Source: Nitriliruptoraceae bacterium (GTDB lineage: Bacteria; Actinomycetota; Nitriliruptoria; Nitriliruptorales; Nitriliruptoraceae). Taken from it: a DNA stretch of 20,920 nucleotides. The position numbers were made by a program, and so were the translations under genes. Below the pieces are notes generated by a model, which was given only the letters and a program-made list of their open reading frames with translations, was not told the DNA's origin and did not search any database. This document shows positions 1 through 6,943 of the stretch, in pieces. Numbering within the stretch: position 1 is the stretch's first letter; each line of letters starts with the position of its first letter. The stretch covers positions 1 to 20,920 of the forward strand of contig SKLC01000229.1 of the NCBI GenBank assembly GCA_007123425.1, written 5' to 3'.

Positions 1-1
1 C

Positions 2-1216
2 GGCCTGGCGCTGCTCGCTGGCCTCACCCTGGTCTCGGTCGACCCGCAGGGGCTGGCGACCGTGCGCGCCGGCTCCGGGCCGGGCGAACAGGTCCGCGAG
101 GTCCGCGAAGGGGCGGCGGCGAGGGCCGCGGTGCTCGAGCGCGACGGCGCGCGCCTGCTGCGGGTGAACAACCACTACACGCTGGGCAGCACCCGCGGCG
201 CGGACTCCGAGCGCAACCAGACCGTCATCCCGATGCTGACCCAGCCCGAGGCGGAGCGCGTCTTCCACCTCGGACTGGGAACCGGCATCACCGCCGGGGC
301 GGCCCTGTCGTTCGACGTCGAGCACGTCATGGTCTGCGAGATCCTGCCCGAGGTCGTGGCGCTGGCGGACGGGCACTTCCGCCCCTGGGTCGACGGGCTG
401 TTCTCGGACCCTCGGGTCACGGTCCACGCCGAGGACGGGCGCACCTGCCTGCGCCGCAGCCCACAGCGCTACGACCTGATCGTCAGCGACCTGTTCACCC
501 CGTGGAAGGCCGGCACCGGCAACCTCTACACCCTCGAGCACTACCGCACCGCGCGAGGTCGGCTCGCGGCCGGCGGGCGGATGGTCCAGTGGCTCCCGCT
601 CTACCAGGTCTCCGAGCAGGAGCTCGGGATCATCGCCGCCACCATGGACGCCGCCTTCGAGCAGGTCACGCTGTGGCGAGGCGACCTGTTCCCGAACCGC
701 TCGATCGTGGCGCTGGTGGGACAGGCCGATGACCAGCCGCTCGACCCCGGAAGCATCGCCCCGAGGGGCCGGTCCGTGCGCGACGACCCGGCGCTGGGCG
801 ACGACGCCTACGAGGCGCTCGCGCTGCGCCACTACGCGGGCAACGTCACCGCGAGCGGCGTGTTCCGTGACCATCCGGTGAACACCGACGCGCGGCCCCG
901 GATCGAGTACCTCGCTCCACGCACCCACCGGCAGGTGCGTGCCGGTGGGGCGGACTTCTTGACCGGCGCCGCGCGCGACCGGGTGCTGGGCGACCTGCGC
1001 GAGCGAGTGCCACCTGACGAGGACCCCTATCTCGCCGCGCTCTCCACACAGCAGCGCGGCTACGTCGACGCGGGCTGGCACCGGCAGCGAGCCGCGTGGC
1101 ACGCCGGCCAGGGCGACGAGGAGGCGGCAGCCGCCCACCGGCGCGCTGCCGACGAGCGCTCCCCCGACCCCGACGTCGACGTGCTCTCGCCCGCCCGGTG
1201 GCTGCGCGGACGGTGA
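2..1216 (+). CDS. Spermidine synthase-like methyltransferase-fold protein, C-terminal part (5' end outside window)
   Basis: The reading frame is open from the first bases, and the residues before the first internal GTG (nt 62) are hydrophobic (GLALLAGLTLVSVDP). The gene therefore probably starts upstream and this looks like the end of a last transmembrane helix. The rest is a Rossmann-type spermidine synthase domain: the SAM/dcSAM-binding GLGTG (nt 272-286), an acidic ribose-binding residue in VCEILPEV, and DLIVSDLFTPW where polyamine synthases carry their catalytic Asp region. Fused membrane/spermidine-synthase proteins are common in actinobacteria and their substrates are mostly unknown, so actual polyamine synthesis is not established. 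The last 100 residues or so are Arg/Asp/Glu-rich and low in complexity. Its neighbour is convergent, so it is not in an operon to the right. Family assignment is firm; function is uncertain. Confidence 0.8.
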   Translation, partial: GLALLAGLTLVSVDPQGLATVRAGSGPGEQVREVREGAAARAAVLERDGARLLRVNNHYTLGSTRGADSERNQTVIPMLTQPEAERVFHLGLGTGITAGAALSFDVEHVMVCEILPEVVALADGHFRPWVDGLFSDPRVTVHAEDGRTCLRRSPQRYDLIVSDLFTPWKAGTGNLYTLEHYRTARGRLAAGGRMVQWLPLYQVSEQELGIIAATMDAAFEQVTLWRGDLFPNRSIVALVGQADDQPLDPGSIAPRGRSVRDDPALGDDAYEALALRHYAGNVTASGVFRDHPVNTDARPRIEYLAPRTHRQVRAGGADFLTGAARDRVLGDLRERVPPDEDPYLAALSTQQRGYVDAGWHRQRAAWHAGQGDEEAAAAHRRAADERSPDPDVDVLSPARWLRGR

Positions 1217-1254
1217 GACGGGGCGAGTGGCCCGCCGTGGCGTCCAGGACGAGC

Positions 1255-1282
1255 GGCGCCCCCGCGGCCGGTCCGCGGCGCC
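1255..1282. terminator. GC hairpin between convergent genes
   Basis: GGCGCC (1255-1260) plus GCGG (1264-1267) pair with CCGC (1273-1276) plus GGCGCC (1277-1282). The stem has a three-base bulge and a five-base loop. It lies 39 bases past the stop of the methyltransferase-like gene and just beyond the stop of the opposing membrane-protein gene, where a bidirectional terminator is expected. There is no U-tract on either side. Confidence 0.4.
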
Positions 1283-1318
1283 GGCGCTCACGATGCCGCG
1301 GCGCTCACGATGCCGCGG
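1283..1318. repeat. 17-bp perfect tandem duplication
   Basis: The 17-mer GGCGCTCACGATGCCGC occurs at 1283-1299 and again immediately at 1300-1316, followed by GG. The second copy contains the TGA stop (1305-1307, minus strand) of the DUF418-like gene; the first copy lies just downstream of that stop. The period is not a multiple of three and the unit sits next to the hairpin at 1255-1282, so it looks like a recent slippage or small duplication. Confidence 0.9.
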
Positions 1319-2435
1319 ACCGTCGTCCCAGCCAGGGCAGGTGGAGCACCGTCTCCAGCGGCCCGCGGGGCAGGACCGCGCGCCAGGCAACGGCCAGGAT
1401 CGCGGCAACCGCAGTGAACGCGAGCACGAGCCCGACCGCGCCTCCCACAGCCTCGGAGGTCAGCTCGTCGCGCCAGGCGTGCAGCGCGAGCAGGTGACCG
1501 ACGTAGACGGTGAAGGCGAGCTGGCCCACGGCCACCAGAGGCCACGTTGCACGGCGCCACCCGTCGGCGACGACGAGGCTCAGGCCGAGGGCGAAGACCG
1601 CCGAGCCGGTCGAGCCGACGACCCACAGCGGCATCTGGCTGTGGGGATCGTCGACGAGCACGTGGTCCCAGCCGAGGGGCTCCATCGGCACCCCCCACCA
1701 GCCCTGCAGCACCGTGGCGAGCAGGCGGGCACCCACCGCCACGCTGCCCCCCACGAGCCCCAGCCGCCACCACAGCAGCGGTGAGCGCAGGTCACGGCGC
1801 CCGAGCCACATGCCCAGGATGAACGGGGCCAGCCAGGTCAGCAGCGGATACGGGCCGGACAGGACCAGCCTGTGGAGCACCTCGCCGAGCGGCTCCCCCC
1901 ACACCACCGGCTGGCGTGCGAAGCCGTCGGGGTCGGCGACGCGCCCCCACAGGTACCCGAGGCTGCCCAGCGAGGCCGACGTCGCCGCCAGCGCGAGCAG
2001 CCAGCGATCCGCCACGCCGAGCAGGCCGACGGCGACCACGAACAGCACGGCGTAGTCCTGCAGGATGACGAAGACGTTGTGGTCGAGCTCCTGCAGCCAC
2101 AGCCCCAGCGGAAGCAGGATGGCCGCGCGCCACAGCAGCCGCAGACGCGCCTGGGCCCGCGAGGTGCTCCGCGAGGCCGCCAGCAGGCTCACCCCGACGC
2201 CGGCCACGAGCCCGAAGAGGATCGCCGCCCGCCCGTGGGGGGCCGCATAGAGGGTGCCGGCGAGCCCGTCCGCGTCGGTGGGACCGACGTGGACGGCCAG
2301 CATGCCCAGGATCGCCAGGGCTCGCGCCAGGTCCAGGCCCGGGATCCGCGCGCCCACCGTCGATCGTGCCGCGTCGGCGGGCTGGCCCTCCGACCGGCGG
2401 AATGGGTCGCCGGCGCGCTCGGCGGGACCGCTCAC
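1305..2435 (-). CDS. Multi-pass membrane protein of the DUF418/DUF1624 (acyltransferase-like) group
   Basis: A 376-residue protein with about ten hydrophobic segments. The first carries LDLARALAILGMLAVH (residues 34-49), the signature of DUF1624/DUF418 membrane proteins related to heparan-alpha-glucosaminide N-acetyltransferase; it includes the conserved Asp/Arg and a His in helix 1. A later segment (VAVGQLAFTVYVGHLLALH) matches the C-terminal DUF418 region. The family is thought to transfer acyl groups to extracytoplasmic sugars or lipids, but no substrate can be read here. The GTG start at 2435-2433 has AGCAGGTGA-like purine-rich sequence upstream. It diverges from the DoxX-type gene across 88 bases. 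The length is normal for the group. Membrane topology is clear; enzymatic activity is inference. Confidence 0.75.
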   Translation of the reverse strand: MSGPAERAGDPFRRSEGQPADAARSTVGARIPGLDLARALAILGMLAVHVGPTDADGLAGTLYAAPHGRAAILFGLVAGVGVSLLAASRSTSRAQARLRLLWRAAILLPLGLWLQELDHNVFVILQDYAVLFVVAVGLLGVADRWLLALAATSASLGSLGYLWGRVADPDGFARQPVVWGEPLGEVLHRLVLSGPYPLLTWLAPFILGMWLGRRDLRSPLLWWRLGLVGGSVAVGARLLATVLQGWWGVPMEPLGWDHVLVDDPHSQMPLWVVGSTGSAVFALGLSLVVADGWRRATWPLVAVGQLAFTVYVGHLLALHAWRDELTSEAVGGAVGLVLAFTAVAAILAVAWRAVLPRGPLETVLHLPWLGRRSAAS

Positions 2436-2509
2436 CTGCGCGTCACCTGCTGATCGGGCAACGCCGGTGTCCTCCCGCTCGGCGGCGCACGCAGCACGCT
2501 ACACACGGC

Positions 2510-2515
2510 TAGCGT
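2510..2515 (+). promoter_or_regulatory. Possible -10 box, leaderless start
   Basis: TAGCGT fits the actinobacterial TANNNT -10 pattern. It ends eight bases before the ATG at 2524, so transcription would begin at or next to the start codon. No Shine-Dalgarno sequence precedes this ATG, which is consistent with a leaderless mRNA. No convincing -35 element is visible. Confidence 0.35.
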
Positions 2516-2523
2516 CGGTCAGC

Positions 2524-2940
2524 ATGACCGAGCAGCCGCCGCCCGCCACCACACGCCTGCGGACGCTCCTGCGGTGGGCGCTGGCCGGGCTGCTGCTGGC
2601 GGCAGGGGTCGGACACCTGCTGGCACCGGAGCCGTTCCTGGCCCAGACCCCCACCTGGCTGCCCGCGCGCCTTGCGCTGGTCTACGTCTCGGGGGTGATC
2701 GAGATCGCGCTCGGCCTGGCGCTGCTGGTCAGCCGGCGCCATCGCCGCTACGTGGGCTGGTCGGTCGCCGTGTTCCTCGTGCTGGTCTTTCCCGGCAACG
2801 TCCACCAGGCGGTGGCCGGCGTGGACGCGTTCGGGCTCGACTCCGCGGCCGCGCGCTGGGGTCGGCTGCTGCTCCAGCCCGTGCTGATCGTCGTCGCCCT
2901 GGTCAGCACCCGGGATCCCGGCCACCCTCACGAGCGCTGA
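2524..2940 (+). CDS. DoxX family membrane protein
   Basis: A 138-residue protein with four hydrophobic helices (about residues 13-32, 46-69, 78-95 and 112-128). DoxX-type features include a GHLLAPEPF segment after helix 1, P-x-WLP before helix 2, the SGVIEIALGLALL helix, and VFPGNVHQA in helix 3. The family comprises small inner-membrane proteins, some linked to thiosulfate or quinone redox chemistry, most uncharacterised. I chose the ATG at 2524 because the frame upstream is Ser/Ala/Arg-rich and overlaps the divergent gene, and because TAGCGT lies at the right distance for leaderless transcription. It is convergent with the P450 gene. The fold is confident; the function is unknown. Confidence 0.75.
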   Translation: MTEQPPPATTRLRTLLRWALAGLLLAAGVGHLLAPEPFLAQTPTWLPARLALVYVSGVIEIALGLALLVSRRHRRYVGWSVAVFLVLVFPGNVHQAVAGVDAFGLDSAAARWGRLLLQPVLIVVALVSTRDPGHPHER

Positions 2941-2950
2941 GCACCCACGT

Positions 2951-2986
2951 CCCGGTCCGGACCGAGTCTCGCAGGGCCGGACCGGG
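2951..2986. terminator. Bidirectional terminator-like inverted repeat
   Basis: CCCGGTCCGG (2951-2960) is perfectly complementary to CCGGACCGGG (2977-2986) around a 16-base loop. The left arm also belongs to the palindrome CGGTCCGGACCG (2953-2964). It fills the 56-base gap between the convergent DoxX and P450 genes. No U-tract is present. Confidence 0.5.
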
Positions 2987-2996
2987 TACGGGCCGC

Positions 2997-4310
2997 TCAG
3001 CGGGCCGGCGTCGGGGTGAAGCGGACCGGCAGCCGCTTGATGCCGTTGACCAGCGGCAGCGCCCCGAAGAGCCGCTCAGGCTCCGCGGTGGCCTCGATGT
3101 CGGGGATGCGCTCGAACATCCGCCGCAGCATCACGGTCATCTCGCGACGTGCCAGGTGGGCACCGAGGCAGAAGTGCGGGCCGGGGGCCCCGAAGCCGAT
3201 GTGCGGGTTCGGGTCGCGGCGCACGTCGAAGCGGTCGGGGTCCTCGAAGACCTCCTCGTCCCGGTTGCCCGACCCGTAGAAGAGGACGAACTTGTCCCCC
3301 TTCTGGAAGGTCTCGCCGCCGACCTGCACGCCGTCGCGGGTGGCCGTGCGCCGCATGTAGGTCACCGGGGAGGCGTAGCGCACGATCTCCTCGACGGCGG
3401 TGGGCAGCACGCCCTCGAGATCGCGCGTGAGGATCTCGCGCTGGTCCGGGTTGCGGGTCAGCTGGTACATCCCGTGCGTGAGCGCGGTACGGGTGGTCTC
3501 GTTGCCGGCGACCACCAGCAGGATGAAGAACGAGGACAGCTCCTGCGGTGTGAGCCGGTCGTCATCGCCCTCCTCGCCGGCGTGGATCAGCGCGGTGGTC
3601 AGGTCGTCCTTGGGGTTCTTGCGACGATCCTCGGCGAGCTCGTTCATCAGCCCGAGCAGCGACATGCCGGCCCCGATGAGGATCTCCTGGGGGTTCTCCC
3701 CGGGCGGGAAGTACTCGGGGTCGCCGGCGGAGAGGATCACGTTGGAGTTGTGCAGCACCTCGGGGTAGGCGCTGCGCGGGATCCCCATCATGTCGCAGAT
3801 GATCAGCAGCGGCAGCGGCGCGGCGATGTCCTCGACGAAGTCGACCTCGCCCTTGGGGGCCGCCTTGTCGAGGATCTCCTGCGCGGTCTCGTCCACGCTG
3901 TCGAGGAGCCGCTCGAGCGCCTTGGGGGTGAAGCGACGCGAGACGATGCCGCGAATGCGGGCATGGCGCGGATCGTCCATCGCGATCATCGAGCCGAACA
4001 GCTCCGCGATCTCCGGCGGCATGTCCCGCACGCTCACCGACCCCTCTCCCGAGCAGAAGTCGGCCGGGTTCTTGCTGATCTCCGCGATGTCGGCATAGCG
4101 CGTCACCGCGTAGTAGCCACGCGCCGGCGGCAGGTCGGCGGGGTCCATCAGCGAGTCGGACGGGACCTCCGGCTCGTCGAAGAAGGCCAGCGGCCGCTGC
4201 TGGCGCAGCGCGCGGAAGGCATCGTCGCGCTCGTGCAGCGGCCGGGCCCAGAAGCGCGGATCCGACAGGTTGATGTCGTCGACGGACATCGGGATGATCG
4301 TGTCGCTCAT
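2997..4310 (-). CDS. Cytochrome P450, CYP125/CYP142-like
   Basis: A 437-residue soluble P450 that should activate O2 to hydroxylate a hydrophobic substrate. All hallmarks are present: oxygen-binding I helix AGNETTR (268-274), K-helix ExxR (E308-R311), and the haem loop FGAPGPHFCLGAHLARRE with the thiolate ligand Cys381. The stretch around residues 349-390 (GNRDEEVFEDPDRFDVRRDPNPH, then the haem loop) strongly resembles actinobacterial CYP125/CYP142/CYP124 enzymes that hydroxylate the side chain of cholesterol or methyl-branched lipids. The substrate here is inferred only. The ATG at 4310-4308 follows a strong GGGGAGGAGAGG site. A 3Fe-4S ferredoxin gene lies 147 bases upstream on the same strand and is the probable electron donor. 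No ferredoxin reductase gene is in the window. Confidence 0.95.
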   Translation of the reverse strand: MSDTIIPMSVDDINLSDPRFWARPLHERDDAFRALRQQRPLAFFDEPEVPSDSLMDPADLPPARGYYAVTRYADIAEISKNPADFCSGEGSVSVRDMPPEIAELFGSMIAMDDPRHARIRGIVSRRFTPKALERLLDSVDETAQEILDKAAPKGEVDFVEDIAAPLPLLIICDMMGIPRSAYPEVLHNSNVILSAGDPEYFPPGENPQEILIGAGMSLLGLMNELAEDRRKNPKDDLTTALIHAGEEGDDDRLTPQELSSFFILLVVAGNETTRTALTHGMYQLTRNPDQREILTRDLEGVLPTAVEEIVRYASPVTYMRRTATRDGVQVGGETFQKGDKFVLFYGSGNRDEEVFEDPDRFDVRRDPNPHIGFGAPGPHFCLGAHLARREMTVMLRRMFERIPDIEATAEPERLFGALPLVNGIKRLPVRFTPTPAR

Positions 4311-4386
4311 TTCTGGGCCTCTCCTCCCCAGGCGGGCGGTTCCTGCACGCCGCCGGGCCTCGGCCGCCGGCGGCGTGGCATACCGA

Positions 4387-4416
4387 ACCGTATCGCGGGA
4401 ACGATTTCGGTGCGAA
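4387..4416 (-). promoter_or_regulatory. Candidate promoter of the P450 gene
   Basis: On the minus strand TTCGCA (4411-4416) and TACGGT (4387-4392) are separated by 18 bases, in a locally AT-richer patch within the 147-base gap between ferredoxin and P450. Start of transcription near 4380 would give a leader of about 70 bases. Two imperfect copies of GAACGNTTTCG (about 4399-4422) overlap it and could bind a regulator. This would let the P450 be transcribed separately from the ferredoxin. Confidence 0.3.
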
Positions 4417-4457
4417 CGTTTCGTCCGGGCACGCAGAGCGGCGCGCCCGGACCCCGG

Positions 4458-4649
4458 TCACCCCTCGAGGCGAAGCGCCTGCTTGGGGCAACGGTCGACG
4501 GCCGCCTGCACCGCCTCGCGGCGATCCTCGGGGGGCTGCTCCTGCAGCAGGTAGAGGTTGTCGTCGTCCCCCACCTCGAAGACGTCGGGCGCCAGCCCTT
4601 CGCACACGCCGTTGCTCTCGCACAGGTCGTAGTCGACGACCACTCGCAT
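4458..4649 (-). CDS. 3Fe-4S ferredoxin, P450 partner type
   Basis: A 63-residue ferredoxin. Cys10 and Cys16 (CESNGVC) and Cys54 followed by Pro55 form the C-x5-C...CP pattern of single-cluster [3Fe-4S] ferredoxins. The residue where a fourth cluster cysteine would stand is Asn13, as in the C-xx-X-xx-C family of actinobacterial ferredoxins that carry His, Asn or similar there. These proteins donate electrons to P450s, and the P450 gene lies directly downstream on the same strand. The rest is acidic, as expected for docking to a P450. The ATG at 4649-4647 is preceded by AAGGAG (minus strand, 4660-4655) at five bases. Identity and partner assignment are strong from motif and context. Confidence 0.93.
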   Translation of the reverse strand: MRVVVDYDLCESNGVCEGLAPDVFEVGDDDNLYLLQEQPPEDRREAVQAAVDRCPKQALRLEG

Positions 4650-4680
4650 TCCTGCTCCTTGTCATGAGACGTACGGCGAC

Positions 4681-4686
4681 ACCGTA
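4681..4686 (-). promoter_or_regulatory. Possible -10 box for the ferredoxin gene
   Basis: TACGGT on the minus strand, 31 bases upstream of the ferredoxin ATG; transcription near 4674 would give a leader of about 25 bases. The same hexamer lies upstream of the P450 gene. A small dyad, TACGG/CCGTA around 4672-4686, overlaps it. No clear -35 is visible, and read-through from glpD is equally possible. Confidence 0.3.
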
Positions 4687-4719
4687 GCCCCCACCGCACG
4701 CCGCCACGGCCCCTCGGGC

Positions 4720-6258
4720 TCACGCGCCCGTGGCGAGCGCTGCCCGCAGGCTCTCACGCGTGGCCGCGACGGCGGCCGGGCGCTGCTCGGTGACCAGGCC
4801 CAGCCGGGTGCGGCGGTCGACGAGGTCCTCGACGTCGAGCGCCCCTTCGTGCTCGACCGCCCACCGCAGCTCCGCGCGCAGGTAGGGACGCCCGTCGACC
4901 ACCGGGTGGCCGAGCTCGGGCTCCTCCCGCACGAGCTCGGCCAGCTCGATCGCCTCGGTGCCGTGCCGACGCACCAGCGACGCCGGTGCCGGCAGGTCTG
5001 CGAGACGGGCACGGGAGGCGGCCCCCACCAGCGGCTGAGCGGCGGTGCGGCACGGGCCCGCGGTCACGCTCTCACGCGCGGCGACGCGATCCACGACGTC
5101 CTCGGCCATGCGCCGGTAGGTGGTGAGCTTCCCGCCGACGACGGTGAGCAGCCCATCCGAGCGCTCCAGCACCGCGTGATCCCGGGAGAGATCGGCGGTC
5201 GCGCCGTCGGCGCCCTCGAGCAGGGGCCGTAGCCCCGCGTAGGAGCCGATCACGTCGGCGGGCGTCAGGGCGCGCTCGCACACGGCGCTGAGCGTGGCCA
5301 GCAGGAAGGTCTCGTCGGCCTCGTCGGCCACCGGGTCCTCGGTCGCGCTCGCCACGGGATCGTCGGTCAGGCCCACGTCCACGCGCCCGTCCTCCTGGGG
5401 CAGGGCGAACACGTAGCGGTTGGGCTCGCCGGGCACGGGCACGGTCAGCGCCGCCCGCGGGTGCCCCAGCGCCCCGGCGTCGATCACCAGATGCGCGCCC
5501 TTCGAGGGCCGCAGCTCGACCTCGGGGTGGAGCCGGTCCGCCCACACGCCCGTGGCGTTGACCACGTGCCGGGCACGCAGCAGCAGGCGCTGGTCGCCCA
5601 CCGTGTCGTGCACCACGGCGCCGTCCGGGTGCAGCTCGTCGACCCGGCAGCGGGTGAGGATCCGCGCGCCGAAGGCCGCCGCGGTCCGCGCGACGGCGAG
5701 CACGAGCCGGGCGTCGTCGCTCAGCGCGCCGTCCCAGCTCAGCAGCCCGCCGCGAAGGCCACGGTGCTCCACGGCCGGGGTCAGCAGACGGGTCTCGTGC
5801 GGCGTCAGCCACCGGGGCGAGGGCAACGTGGCCCTGCTGGTGCCCGCAGCGACCCGTAGCAGGTTTCCGGCCACGAAGCCGGCGGCCGTCAGCGCCGCGT
5901 CGCCCATGCCGAACCCGACCCCGACGGGGGCGACCATGCCCAGGGCTCGTGTCAGATGCGGGGCGGTGCGCTCCATCAGGACCCCGCGCTCGACCGCGCT
6001 CTGGTGGGCGAGGCCGACCTGGCCCTTGGCGAGGTAGCGCAGCCCGCCGTGGACCAGCTTGGAGGACCACCGGCTGGTGCCCTGGGCGAGGTCGCCGCGC
6101 TCGACCAGCGCGACCGAGAGACCCCGGGTGGCGGCGTCGAGGGCCACGCCGGCACCCGTGATGCCCCCGCCGACCACCAGGACGTCGACGACGCCCCCGT
6201 CGGCGAGTCCCTCCAGCTCGCGCTGACGCCGCCTGGCGTTGAGTGACGACGGCTTCAC
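4720..6258 (-). CDS. glpD: FAD-dependent glycerol-3-phosphate dehydrogenase
   Basis: A 512-residue flavoprotein of the GlpD/DAO family, close to the usual 500-520 residues. It oxidises sn-glycerol-3-phosphate to dihydroxyacetone phosphate and passes electrons to the quinone pool at the inner face of the membrane. The N-terminal FAD motif is VVGGGITGAG (about 28-37). The conserved TSRWSSKLVHGGLRYL (61-76), the VNATGVWAD region and the VVGGKLTTYR motif near the start of the C-terminal domain all fit GlpD. The GTG start (6258-6256) overlaps the TGA stop of the tetR gene by four bases (GTGA), which indicates translational coupling. The AGPS-like gene diverges from this pair, so the dihydroxyacetone phosphate made here may feed it. 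Identity is confident; the role in lipid synthesis rather than glycerol catabolism is inferred. Confidence 0.93.
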   Translation of the reverse strand: MKPSSLNARRRQRELEGLADGGVVDVLVVGGGITGAGVALDAATRGLSVALVERGDLAQGTSRWSSKLVHGGLRYLAKGQVGLAHQSAVERGVLMERTAPHLTRALGMVAPVGVGFGMGDAALTAAGFVAGNLLRVAAGTSRATLPSPRWLTPHETRLLTPAVEHRGLRGGLLSWDGALSDDARLVLAVARTAAAFGARILTRCRVDELHPDGAVVHDTVGDQRLLLRARHVVNATGVWADRLHPEVELRPSKGAHLVIDAGALGHPRAALTVPVPGEPNRYVFALPQEDGRVDVGLTDDPVASATEDPVADEADETFLLATLSAVCERALTPADVIGSYAGLRPLLEGADGATADLSRDHAVLERSDGLLTVVGGKLTTYRRMAEDVVDRVAARESVTAGPCRTAAQPLVGAASRARLADLPAPASLVRRHGTEAIELAELVREEPELGHPVVDGRPYLRAELRWAVEHEGALDVEDLVDRRTRLGLVTEQRPAAVAATRESLRAALATGA

Positions 6259-6851
6259 GTTGCGTCCTTGGGGTCCGGGTCCGGGGTCAGCGCCGACTCG
6301 AGGATCAGGCGCAGCTCGGCGAGCATCGGCTCGCGGCCATGCTCCGCCTCGGCGATGCGCGCGGAGATGACGAAGGCCTGCACCACCAGGAAGGTGCTGA
6401 AGGCGATGCGGCGGGGATCGCCGTGGCGGATCGATCCGTCCTGCTGCCCCGCGGCCACGACGTCGGCGACCGTGTCGAGGATCGCGCGCTGGGAGGAGCC
6501 CAGGCGACGCACCAGGTAGGGCACCAGCAGCTCCGCGTCCAGCTCGAGGATGCGCTCGACGAGCGGGTCGTCGGGCACCGCCGTCGCCAGGCGGGTCGCA
6601 CGCTCGATCAGCCGCTCGCGAGCTGGCAGGTCCCGGTCGCCCTCCTCGTCGGAGGCGCCGAGCAGCTCGAGCAGCACGCGGGTCAGCAGCGCGGCGGTCG
6701 CCTCGTCGACGTCGGCGAAGTGGGTGTAGAGCGTCGAGCGGGACATGCCCGCCCGGCGCGCGATCTCCGCCATGGTGGTGCGGCGCACGCCGACGGCGCG
6801 CACGCTGTCGGCCACCGCGTCGAGCACCTCCTCACGGCTGGAGCGCTGCAC
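6255..6851 (-). CDS. TetR family transcriptional regulator
   Basis: A 198-residue regulator with a canonical N-terminal TetR helix-turn-helix: TTMAEIARRAGMSRSTLYTHFADVDE (about 25-50), in which AGMSRSTLYTHF is the recognition element. The variable C-terminal domain (about 60-190) is the ligand and dimer region; its ligand cannot be read from sequence. The GTG at 6851-6849 is preceded by a GAGAGGTGG site. The stop overlaps the glpD start, so the two are co-translated. A 19-bp dyad lies 37 bases upstream in the shared control region, as expected for a repressor controlling its own operon and the divergent AGPS-like gene. A lipid-derived ligand would fit the context but is speculation. Confidence 0.92.
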   Translation of the reverse strand: MQRSSREEVLDAVADSVRAVGVRRTTMAEIARRAGMSRSTLYTHFADVDEATAALLTRVLLELLGASDEEGDRDLPARERLIERATRLATAVPDDPLVERILELDAELLVPYLVRRLGSSQRAILDTVADVVAAGQQDGSIRHGDPRRIAFSTFLVVQAFVISARIAEAEHGREPMLAELRLILESALTPDPDPKDAT

Positions 6852-6876
6852 GTCGCCACCTCTCGGCCGAGCAACT

Positions 6877-6909
6877 CATACACTATGACACTCGATGTTC
6901 GAGTGTATG
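6877..6909. promoter_or_regulatory. Probable TetR operator between tetR and the AGPS-like gene
   Basis: The core is a perfect inverted repeat, ACACTCGA (6888-6895), TGT, TCGAGTGT (6899-6906). A second, offset pair, CATACACT (6877-6884) and AGTGTATG (6902-6909), adds a further ACACT half-site. The region is strikingly AT-rich compared with its surroundings. It overlaps likely promoter elements in both directions: TATGGT (6906-6911, plus) with ATGACA (6885-6890) fifteen bases upstream, and TAGTGT (6880-6885, minus) for tetR. Binding would block both promoters, the standard TetR autoregulation layout. Confidence 0.75.
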
Positions 6910-6943
6910 GTCGCCGCGCGCGCCGTCAACGTCAGGACCCCCC

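Noticed and set aside
4395..4425. KstR-type operator before the P450
   Set aside because: The imperfect GAACG/TTTCG repeats do not match the TnnAACnnGTTnnA pattern I associate with KstR sites.
2574..4667. Long open frame (697 codons) on the plus strand opposite the P450 and ferredoxin genes
   Set aside because: It is antisense to two genes with complete catalytic motifs and good ribosome sites. Its translation is His/Arg/Val-rich low-complexity, typical of the mirror frame in high-GC DNA.
4720..4720. Single operon tetR-glpD-ferredoxin-P450
   Set aside because: All four genes are on one strand, but gaps of 70 and 147 bases with promoter-like hexamers make one regulated unit doubtful. Functional links between glpD and the P450 are not evident.
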